A stretch of DNA of 5,803 bases, from positions 1 to 5,803 of the forward strand of contig JBNJDQ010000143.1 of the NCBI GenBank assembly GCA_051745065.1. Direction: 5' to 3'. Positions 1-5,263 of this stretch are shown here, in pieces; within the stretch, counting starts at the first letter, position 1, and every line of letters begins with the position of its first letter. The translations under genes were made by a program, and so were the position numbers. A model generated the notes under the pieces. The model worked only from the letters and a program-made list of their open reading frames with translations, did not search any database and was not told the origin of the DNA. The DNA is from Chitinivibrio sp051745065 (GTDB taxonomy: Bacteria; Fibrobacterota; Chitinivibrionia; Chitinivibrionales; Chitinivibrionaceae).

Positions 1-50
1 CCGATACAGCTCCCGTCTTTCGTATTGACCAAAAAAGGGAGGTTCTGTGA
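1..50 (+). CDS. 3' end of an unidentified upstream gene (partial)
   Basis: Frame 3 is open from the left edge, reads DTAPVFRIDQKREVL and stops with TGA at 48-50. That stop overlaps the GTG start of the next gene by four bases (GTGA, 47-50), the same kind of junction seen elsewhere in this window. The Shine-Dalgarno-like GGGAGG at 37-42 lies inside these codons. This suggests the permease genes sit inside a longer operon that starts to the left. Fifteen residues are too few to name a family. The alternative is that these bases are only a 5' leader; the GTGA overlap and the close packing make a gene end more likely. Confidence 0.45.
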   Translation, partial: DTAPVFRIDQKREVL

Positions 51-529
51 CAGTACTCTATATTGTAACGGCAGCGGCGCTGTTGTTGTCCCTTGTAAAA
101 GACCGCAAAAAAACGGTACAGGCCGTGAAAAGGGGTATGAAAAAACTGGAAAAAATACTTCCATCTTTTTTGATGGTACTCATTGTAGTATCGATCTCCC
201 TGTATTTTATATCCGATGATACAATTGCGCAGTATCTCGGTTCAGAGTCGCAGGTGCAGTCCGTGTTTCTTGCATCTTTTGCCGGATCCCTTATGATGAT
301 GCCCAGTCCGGTGGTGTACCCCCTGTGTGAACTGCTTTTGGAGAAAGGGGTTTCCTATACGGTTCTCGCAGCCTTTTCAACAACCTTAATGATGGTTGGT
401 GCCACAACTCTTCCCATGGAGATAAAACTCTTTGGAAAAAAACTGGCGATTATGAGAAATGCGGTCAGTTTTGCGTCCGCTCTCCTTGTCGCCTTTGGCA
501 TTTCGTTTTTTGAAGGATGGCTCAAATGA
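47..529 (+). CDS. UPF0718/COG0701 permease, half-size subunit A
   Basis: This is an integral membrane protein of 160 residues with about five hydrophobic segments, near residues 3-17, 39-55, 72-92, 104-122 and 138-156. A short basic stretch (KDRKK, 18-22) follows the first segment. The pattern LPSFLM, a Pro-rich turn in segment three (MMMPSPVVYPL), LLLEKG, and MMVGATTLPMEIKLFGKK followed by RN fits the small split form of the YraQ/UPF0718 permeases related to ArsP. Those usually occur as one protein of roughly 300-350 residues, so this is about half size, and the second half is encoded next door. The transported substrate is not known, and no paired-Cys motif of arsenic permeases is visible. 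The GTG start at 47 is chosen because GGGAGG (37-42) precedes it and it overlaps the upstream stop as GTGA. An internal ATG at 137 would delete the first membrane segment. The gene ends in a 4-nt ATGA overlap with subunit B. Confidence 0.8.
   Translation: MTVLYIVTAAALLLSLVKDRKKTVQAVKRGMKKLEKILPSFLMVLIVVSISLYFISDDTIAQYLGSESQVQSVFLASFAGSLMMMPSPVVYPLCELLLEKGVSYTVLAAFSTTLMMVGATTLPMEIKLFGKKLAIMRNAVSFASALLVAFGISFFEGWLK
512..517 (+). promoter_or_regulatory. Ribosome binding site deciding the start of permease subunit B
   Basis: GAAGGA at 512-517 is followed by 8 nt and then ATG at 526. It overlaps the competing in-frame ATG at 517, which would leave no spacing between Shine-Dalgarno sequence and start codon. 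This supports initiation at 526, with an ATGA overlap to the preceding stop. Confidence 0.6.
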
Positions 530-1041
530 AACGAAACCACCCTGTATATATCCTCTTCCTTCTTTTTATCGTCTTTATCATAAGCTCACGGATCAGTAAC
601 TTTCAACCGGGGGTGGAAATGGGAGACACCCTTTTCGATTTCTTTATTGATATGGTGAAGGTTCTTCCCTTTATCTTTATTCTCATCGGATTATTTGATG
701 TCTGGATTGATCGGGAAACTATCGAACGGCACCTGGGGACAGAGGGCGGCTGGAGAAGTTTTCTGTGGGTGTTTCTGCTTGCCATGCCCATGGGCGGCGG
801 TCTTCTGCCGGCTCTTTCCATTGGTCATGCTCTTTACAAAAAAGGGGCGCGCTTACCGGTGATCCTCACATTCCTCGGGGCGGTTGCAATCGGGCGGGTT
901 CCCATGATTCTTCTGGAAAGCACCTTTCTCGGCTGGCGGTTCAGTTTTCTCAGAATTTCCTTCTCGATTCCGATTGTCATAGGAACGGGAATTCTTCTGG
1001 GGCGATTCCTTCAGAGCCAAAACTACGCTCTGCCGGAATAA
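526..1041 (+). CDS. UPF0718/COG0701 permease, half-size subunit B
   Basis: This membrane protein has 171 residues from the ATG at 526 (174 if the ATG at 517 were used). About five hydrophobic segments lie near residues 7-21, 41-59, 79-97, 110-129 and 142-162. The stretch from ETIERHLGTE (64-73) through a glycine/proline-rich third segment (AMPMGGGLLPALSIG), LYKKG, GRVPMILLE and FLRI parallels subunit A's DTIAQYLGSE, MMPSPVVYPL, LLEKG, TTLPME and IMRN. The two proteins are therefore diverged homologous halves. The inferred role is a heteromeric inner-membrane permease formed with subunit A; the substrate is unknown. The start at 526 is favoured by the 4-nt ATGA overlap and by GAAGGA eight bases upstream. 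The stop TAA (1039-1041) overlaps the ATG of a 31-codon ORF. Confidence 0.8.
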   Translation: MKRNHPVYILFLLFIVFIISSRISNFQPGVEMGDTLFDFFIDMVKVLPFIFILIGLFDVWIDRETIERHLGTEGGWRSFLWVFLLAMPMGGGLLPALSIGHALYKKGARLPVILTFLGAVAIGRVPMILLESTFLGWRFSFLRISFSIPIVIGTGILLGRFLQSQNYALPE

Positions 1042-1136
1042 TGCCAATGGATCCGAACTATAGCACCAAATCTCTCAGGTTGGAAAGAAGGGCGGGATGT
1101 TCTGTGGAAGAACTCTTGGATCACTTCTTGACCTGA
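1041..1136 (+). CDS. Possible 31-residue small protein, unknown function
   Basis: The ATG at 1041-1043 overlaps the permease B stop by one base (TAATG), an arrangement typical of translational re-initiation. The peptide is short and soluble, starting MPMDPNYSTKS and ending in a plausible amphipathic helix (SVEELLDHFLT), and it contains one cysteine. There is no strong Shine-Dalgarno sequence; the best is GGA inside the end of the permease gene. A second ATG at 1047 is also possible. I recognise no family. It could be a small operon member, the decayed start of a longer gene (the frame stays readable for some distance after the TGA), or chance. Support is limited to the coupling geometry and the charged, non-repetitive composition. 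Confidence 0.25.
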   Translation: MPMDPNYSTKSLRLERRAGCSVEELLDHFLT

Positions 1137-1209
1137 AATCTTCTCCACCTGCATTCTGTTGGATTACCCGGTATTGCCACCGACGGGGAAGTTTCTTTTT
1201 CCGCTTTCA
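1042..1209. other. Convergent intergenic region with inverted repeats
   Basis: This 168-bp gap lies between the convergent operons. It contains the possible small ORF and three inverted repeats. TCAGGT 1075-1080 pairs with ACCTGA 1131-1136. GTTCT 1099-1103 pairs with AGAAC 1109-1113 across a 5-nt loop. A GC-rich hairpin before a T-rich run lies at 1167-1200. The first two repeats are nested, so the 1075-1136 stretch could fold as one structure. I recognise no known riboswitch, tRNA or promoter here. Confidence 0.45.
1167..1200 (+). terminator. Weak candidate rho-independent terminator of the permease operon
   Basis: CGGT (1169-1172) pairs with ACCG (1179-1182) around the loop ATTGCC, and CC (1167-1168) can extend to GG (1185-1186) across a 2-nt bulge. 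A T-rich run, TTTCTTTTT, follows at 1192-1200. The run is only on the plus-strand side, so it would act on the rightward permease transcript. The stem is short and imperfect, so the call is tentative. The leftward operon shows no comparable T-run after its stop at 1210. Confidence 0.35.
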
Positions 1210-2121
1210 TCAGAGATCAAATATATCGCAGAGGTGGTTCATGTACATCACCTCGAAGGAGAGCATTTCCCGGTCTTTTTTGCGCAGCCACTCACTGAGC
1301 CAGGCAAAGCGCAGAGCACAGACCATGGGCCCGAAAAGCGAGCTGTGCTGTGCATAGGGCGGGTGTTTTTGCAGATGAGTCTGCAGAGCCTTCGCCATGG
1401 GGGAGCACCAGGCCAGAGGGCCTTCCGAGGCGATACAGCCAAAGAGGAGGGCCGCATCGTAGAGCAGGGGGCGCATACTGCAGAATTCCCAGTCGATGAT
1501 CGCCTGAATGGTTGTGTCTCCCCAGAGGATATTTTGCGGATGGGGATCACCGTGGGAGAGAACCTGGGGGAGAGCTTCCAGGGGGATAAACCACCTCTGA
1601 AGGCGGGTGTGAATCGGATCGATGCGCTGTGCCAGCGCGGGACGATGTACTCTGATGGTGGCGGTAAGGCGGCGAATGTATTCACGCAGAGAGTGGTGCC
1701 GGGGCAGAGCTTGCGGCGGACTAAGTCCATGGAGTCGTGTAAGAACTTCGGCGGCAGCCCTGCCGCGCCAGGCATCGTTAATATAGTCGGGCTGGTGTAG
1801 GGGCCGGGCCTTTATCCAGGGCTGGATCTGATAGGCTGCTCCATTTATGGTGGTGACAAAATCCCCCGTTCTGTCCCGGCGGTAGGGGGCACAGGGAATG
1901 TCCGGGGCGACCCGTTCCAGCAGGGCGGCAATCAGGCGGCGCGTGGTTTCCTGATTGGGGTGAAGGCGCTCCAGCAGCCAGGCTGATCCCTGATTGTCCC
2001 GAAAGACGACCCGGTCTCTGCTGCGCTCCGGACTTCCGTAGAGTGCCGGGCGGCACAGCTCCTGAAAGGTACATCCGAAGCGGTGGGCTGCAGCTTCCGC
2101 TGTGGCAGCGGAAAGGCTCAC
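1210..2121 (-). CDS. Aminoglycoside-phosphotransferase-fold kinase, substrate unknown
   Basis: A small-molecule kinase of the APH/choline-kinase-like fold (Pfam APH type), 303 residues from the start used here. The catalytic loop HGDPHPQN lies near residues 190-197, with Asp192 as presumed catalytic base and Asn197 as metal ligand. IDWE near 209-212 supplies the Mg-binding Asp210. An N-lobe beta segment (GSAWLLERLHP) and a LHGLS helix precede them. The usual nucleotide-binding Lys of the N-lobe is not evident; Glu-Arg occupies the expected place. The GTG at 2121 is preferred because it overlaps the hydE stop as GTGA. A GTG at 2157 would add 12 residues (GGFSPFPPPNPV after the start) and overlap hydE by 40 bp; neither has a strong Shine-Dalgarno sequence. 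It is the last gene of the nadA-bioB-mnmA-hydE run. Related kinases act on homoserine, thiamine, choline or antibiotics, and nothing here selects among them. Resistance should not be assumed. Confidence 0.8.
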   Translation of the reverse strand: MSLSAATAEAAAHRFGCTFQELCRPALYGSPERSRDRVVFRDNQGSAWLLERLHPNQETTRRLIAALLERVAPDIPCAPYRRDRTGDFVTTINGAAYQIQPWIKARPLHQPDYINDAWRGRAAAEVLTRLHGLSPPQALPRHHSLREYIRRLTATIRVHRPALAQRIDPIHTRLQRWFIPLEALPQVLSHGDPHPQNILWGDTTIQAIIDWEFCSMRPLLYDAALLFGCIASEGPLAWCSPMAKALQTHLQKHPPYAQHSSLFGPMVCALRFAWLSEWLRKKDREMLSFEVMYMNHLCDIFDL

Positions 2122-3209
2122 AGGGTTCGGCGGTGGAAATGGGGAGAATCCCCCCACTGATTATATCCGATGGTCTCGCCGATGCTCTCAATGCGCCGCT
2201 GCAGACAGCCCCGGCACATGCCGGCGTTCTCGTCGGTACAGGGTTTGTTTTCGTAGAGACTGTAATTGGGCCGGTAGACCGTTTCCGTAAGGTTTGGCAT
2301 GATCACGTTTGCCCCGGCCTGCAGGCCCTGTTCCCGTCCGTCCTGGGCCAAAGCCTGCAGAGCGGTGGTGGCGGCAATGTTGACATCGCGCAGAGTCAGG
2401 CGGGCCATGGCAATCATGCGCAGTCCCAGGTTCAGCAGACGCCGTTTCTCTGCGTCCGAAAGGGGCGGCAGATCCCGACCGAGGGGGGTGTTACCGTGGG
2501 GAATGTAGGGGCCCATGCCGACCATGTCGATATCCAGTTCATCCAGAAAGAGAATATCCCGGGCCATCTGGCGATAGGTTTGCCCGGGCAGGCCCATCAT
2601 GAAGCCCGTACCCACCTGATAGCCCGTGTCACGCAGATCCCGCAGGGCCTGTACTCGTGCCTCATAGGAGTGATCCGCCGGATGAAGCTGTGCGTAGAGA
2701 TCGGGGTCTGAGGTTTCAATGCGCAGAAGATAGCGGTGTGCCCCGGCCTCGAACCAGCGGCGGTAGGTTTCGCGGCTCTGCTCGCCCAGGGAGAGCGTGA
2801 TGCCGATGCGGCCTTCCGTAGCCTCTTTGATTCGCCGGAGAATATTTTCGATCATGGCAATAAAGGCGGGATCCTGTCGTTCCCCTGCCTGAATAACAAT
2901 GGAACCGTAGTTAAACTGATCTGCCTGCAGGGCCTCGCGGTAGATATCTTCGGGATCCATGGAGTAGCGTTCCACCTGGCGGTTTCCTTTGCGGATGCCA
3001 CAGTAGTAGCAGTCCTTTGTGCAGATATTGCTGCACTCGATAATCCCGCGGAAATAGGCAACCGTGCCCACATTCTCTGCTTTGACCGCGTAGGCGGCCG
3101 AAAAGAGTTCCTTCGCAGTGGCGGGATCTGTATCGGCAAGAATATCTGCAATCTCTGCGGCGGAAAGGCGCTCTCCGGCGGCGGCCCGGGCCAGTATGAT
3201 GTTATTCAT
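2118..3209 (-). CDS. hydE: [FeFe]-hydrogenase H-cluster maturation radical SAM protein HydE
   Basis: A cytosolic radical SAM enzyme of 363 residues, close to the usual HydE length of about 350. With HydG and HydF it assembles the 2Fe subcluster of [FeFe]-hydrogenase; HydE acts on the HydG-derived Fe(CO)2(CN)-cysteine complex. The radical SAM motif is C63-TKD-C67-YY-C70, followed by GIRKGN. Later come GSIVIQAGE, the SAM-barrel strand GITLSLGE, GTGFMMGLPGQ and GPYIPHGNTPL, the last being characteristic of HydE. Near the C terminus Cys324, Cys332 and Cys335 reproduce the CX7CX2C spacing of the optional second Fe-S cluster of Thermotoga HydE (Cys311/319/322). This favours HydE over the related PylB. 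The ATG at 3209 has GGAG six bases upstream and overlaps the mnmA stop by 8 nt. An upstream extension to 3314 exists in this frame but lies entirely within mnmA and is not family-like. HydF, HydG and a hydrogenase are not in the window. Confidence 0.93.
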   Translation of the reverse strand: MNNIILARAAAGERLSAAEIADILADTDPATAKELFSAAYAVKAENVGTVAYFRGIIECSNICTKDCYYCGIRKGNRQVERYSMDPEDIYREALQADQFNYGSIVIQAGERQDPAFIAMIENILRRIKEATEGRIGITLSLGEQSRETYRRWFEAGAHRYLLRIETSDPDLYAQLHPADHSYEARVQALRDLRDTGYQVGTGFMMGLPGQTYRQMARDILFLDELDIDMVGMGPYIPHGNTPLGRDLPPLSDAEKRRLLNLGLRMIAMARLTLRDVNIAATTALQALAQDGREQGLQAGANVIMPNLTETVYRPNYSLYENKPCTDENAGMCRGCLQRRIESIGETIGYNQWGDSPHFHRRTL

Positions 3210-4299
3210 TATTATCTCCGAATACCTGTTCAATCCATCCGCCCCCGAGAACCCGATTGCCGTCATAAAAAGCGGCGGTCTGCCCGGGGGTGACGGCCCG
3301 CACGGGGTGTTCAAAGGTTATGAGGGCTGTGTCGTCCCCCCGCTGCACAACTGCTGCAACGGGCTGCTGATTGTAGCGAATCTGCACCTGCGCGGAAAAG
3401 GTCTGCGGTACATCGGCAATCCAGGTGATATCCGTCGCTTCAAAGGAGATGCTTTCCAGCTCGGCCCCTTCCGTGGTGAGGTAGACATCCCCCGTGGTGC
3501 CGTCGATCCACGACACATAGGCCGGTTTGCCCAGGGCAACTCCAAGGCCGCGGCGCTGACCGATGGTGAAATGTTCCATGCCCGCATGGTGGCGCAGAAC
3601 CGCGCCGTCAGGACCGATAATACGCCCCGGTGTGGCCGGGCTGTCAAAATAGCGCAGCAGGGTTTGGGAGAAACTCTCTCCGCGATAGCCGAAGCAGGCA
3701 TCCTGACTCTCGCTTTTGTCGGCGTTCTCCAGGCCGCGCTCCCGGGCCATCTCCCGCACCTGCGGTTTGGTGTATTCTCCCAGGGGCATGAAGGAACGGC
3801 GCAGCTGATCAGAGGAAAGGGTGGAGAGAAAGTAGGTCTGGTTCTTGGTATCATCCACACCGGTCATCAGAACAGGTTCATTCTCTTCGTCCCGTTCGAT
3901 TCGGGCGTAATGTCCGGTTATGACCCCTTCGGCGCGAAACGTGTCGGCATATTCCAGAAGAGCGCCGAATTTGAGCCAGTCATTGCACATAACACAGGGG
4001 TTGGGGGTTCGGCCGCGACTGTATTCATTCCGGGCATAGCGAAGAACCCGCTCTTCGAACTGGGGGCGCAGATCCAGAAAATAATGGCGGATTCCCAGGG
4101 TTCCTGCGGCCATGCGTGCCTGAATATTGTCATCCAGTCCGCAGCAGGCCTTGGTTTTTTCGCGGCTGTTGTCACATTCTTTCATCTTGAGGGTAACCCC
4201 GATGACCTCCCAGCCGGCCTCCACAAAGAGTGCCGCCGCCACGGAGGAGTCCACACCGCCGCTCATGGCCGCGATGATTCGTTTCTTCTTTGTACTCAT
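3202..4299 (-). CDS. mnmA: tRNA-specific 2-thiouridylase MnmA
   Basis: The ATP-dependent enzyme that puts sulfur on position 2 of the wobble uridine in tRNA-Lys, -Glu and -Gln, with sulfur delivered as persulfide from a cysteine desulfurase relay. The protein has 365 residues, normal for MnmA. The PP-loop SGGVDSS is at 13-19. GRTPNPCVMCN carries the first catalytic Cys (Cys105, equivalent to E. coli Cys102), GHYARI lies near 129-134, and SESQDACF carries the persulfide Cys202 (E. coli Cys199). HFTIGQRRGLG (243-253) starts the central domain, followed by the C-terminal beta-barrel. The ATG at 4299 is preferred: it lies one base after the bioB stop, whereas a TTG at 4329 would add ten residues (MPKTADADAD) that lie inside bioB and precede the normal N-terminal strand. 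The 3' end overlaps hydE by 8 nt. An adjacent cysteine desulfurase is not seen. Confidence 0.95.
   Translation of the reverse strand: MSTKKKRIIAAMSGGVDSSVAAALFVEAGWEVIGVTLKMKECDNSREKTKACCGLDDNIQARMAAGTLGIRHYFLDLRPQFEERVLRYARNEYSRGRTPNPCVMCNDWLKFGALLEYADTFRAEGVITGHYARIERDEENEPVLMTGVDDTKNQTYFLSTLSSDQLRRSFMPLGEYTKPQVREMARERGLENADKSESQDACFGYRGESFSQTLLRYFDSPATPGRIIGPDGAVLRHHAGMEHFTIGQRRGLGVALGKPAYVSWIDGTTGDVYLTTEGAELESISFEATDITWIADVPQTFSAQVQIRYNQQPVAAVVQRGDDTALITFEHPVRAVTPGQTAAFYDGNRVLGGGWIEQVFGDNNE
3216..3219 (-). promoter_or_regulatory. Ribosome binding site deciding the hydE start
   Basis: On the minus strand GGAG (3219 to 3216) lies six bases before the ATG at 3209, inside the last codons of mnmA. 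It supports the 363-residue HydE rather than a start 105 bp further upstream. Confidence 0.6.
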
Positions 4300-4300
4300 A

Positions 4301-5263
4301 TCAGCATCCGCATCCGCCGTTTTCGGCAAGAGTCATTCCGGCATCGCGAATCATCTGCAGATCATCCGCAACAGCCCGGCCCGAGGTGGTCAGATAATTG
4401 CCCACCATGAGTGCGTTGGCACCGGCGGCAAAGATCCAGGACTGCATATCACGCAGGGTAAATTCCCGTCCCCCGGCAATACGAATCTGCGCAGAGGGCA
4501 TCATAAGCCGGGCCACGGCAATTATTTTGAGTGCTTCCAGAGGGGACATGGGGGTAAAGGATGCAGCGGCGCGTGTGCCCTCTGCAGGGTTGAGGAAGTT
4601 GATCGGAACAGAATCCACGCCGATCTGCCGCAACTCATCAAAGAGTTCCACCCGCTGATTCCGGCTTTCCCCAAGGCCGAAGAGTCCGCCGGAGCAGACC
4701 TTCAGCCCCGCCGCTTTGGCATCTTCCAGAACCTGTACATTCTGCTCCCATGTGCGGGTGGTGCAGACCTGCGGGTAGAAACTGCGGGCACTCTCCAGAT
4801 TATGATGGACTGCCCGGACACCGGCGGATTTCAGCTCGCGCAGAAAGGTGCTGTCGATGATCCCCAGGGAGACACAGGCCGAAAGAGATTCTCCGGCGGT
4901 GATCCGCGCTGCTGCTTCCGTAATAGCTGCCTTTTCGGCAGAGCCCGTCACCGCCCGGCCCGCCGTGACAATCCCCATGTTATGGGCACCCTTTTCGGCG
5001 GCTGCCCGTGCCGCATGGGTGAGCTGCTCCGGCGTCTGCAGAGAGTAGGTCTCTACTGGGGTATTCGCCTGATGGGACTGGGGGCAGAAGGAGCAGTCTT
5101 CACTGCAGTTGCCGCTTTTGGCATTTACAATGGAGCAGATGGAGACGCGATTGCCCACACTGCGGCGCCGGGTGTCATCGGCCAGACGAAGGAGTTCAAA
5201 GACCTGCTCATCGGGCAGGGCCATGTATTCACGGGCCTGAGCGGTTGATATTGGATCAATCAT
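4301..5263 (-). CDS. bioB: Biotin synthase, radical SAM; atypical auxiliary-cluster ligands
   Basis: It converts dethiobiotin to biotin by radical sulfur insertion, and has 320 residues, normal for BioB. The radical SAM motif is C53-SED-C57-SF-C60 in SGNCSEDCSFCPQS. Other family blocks are HHNLES (153-158), VCSGGLFGLGE (189-199), DSVPINFLNP and RIAGGRE (261-267). Compared with E. coli, the auxiliary-cluster cysteines Cys128 and Cys188 correspond to Cys130 and Cys190, and the RIAGGRE arginine is kept. The Cys97 position is Gly97 (MGIVTAGR). Extra cysteines are Cys43 (SICSIVNAKSG), Cys167 (QVCTTRTW) and Cys318/Cys320 at the C terminus (GGCGC). This resembles the BioB group of obligate anaerobes reported to use a larger auxiliary Fe-S cluster. 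The ATG at 5263 overlaps the nadA stop as ATGA; mnmA begins one base after the stop. No bioA, bioD or bioF is present nearby. Confidence 0.94.
   Translation of the reverse strand: MIDPISTAQAREYMALPDEQVFELLRLADDTRRRSVGNRVSICSIVNAKSGNCSEDCSFCPQSHQANTPVETYSLQTPEQLTHAARAAAEKGAHNMGIVTAGRAVTGSAEKAAITEAAARITAGESLSACVSLGIIDSTFLRELKSAGVRAVHHNLESARSFYPQVCTTRTWEQNVQVLEDAKAAGLKVCSGGLFGLGESRNQRVELFDELRQIGVDSVPINFLNPAEGTRAAASFTPMSPLEALKIIAVARLMMPSAQIRIAGGREFTLRDMQSWIFAAGANALMVGNYLTTSGRAVADDLQMIRDAGMTLAENGGCGC

Noticed and set aside
25..30. TTGACC as a possible -35 promoter element for the permease genes
   Set aside because: No -10 element at proper spacing before the GTG start at 47; the bases lie in the apparent 3' end of an upstream gene.
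1047..1078. Possible minus-strand promoter (TATAGT-like -10 with a weak -35)
   Set aside because: The -35 match is poor and it would drive only antisense transcription into the permease genes; no supporting feature.
1159..1800. 213-codon plus-strand open frame continuing from the intergenic region into the kinase antisense
   Set aside because: The opposite strand encodes the HGDPHPQN and IDWE motifs of a kinase, and this frame has no good ribosome binding site or family signature.
1210..2121. Kinase as an aminoglycoside-resistance gene
   Set aside because: The APH fold is shared by many metabolic kinases, the neighbours are biosynthetic genes, and no mobile-element or resistance context is present.
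2043..2711. 222-codon plus-strand open frame antisense to hydE
   Set aside because: It runs opposite the conserved C-terminal half of HydE, and its Gly/Gln/Val-rich composition is typical of an antisense frame.
3210..3314. N-terminal extension of HydE by 35 residues
   Set aside because: It is fully inside mnmA, is Pro/Gly-rich and unlike HydE, while the ATG at 3209 has a GGAG at good spacing.
3118..4410. 430-codon plus-strand open frame antisense to mnmA and hydE
   Set aside because: It lies opposite well-recognised MnmA, BioB and HydE proteins, shows no family motif, and is explained by codon bias of the coding strand in GC-rich DNA.
4127..5248. 373-codon plus-strand open frame antisense to bioB
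   Set aside because: It mirrors the bioB coding sequence, has no recognisable domain, and is a shadow frame.
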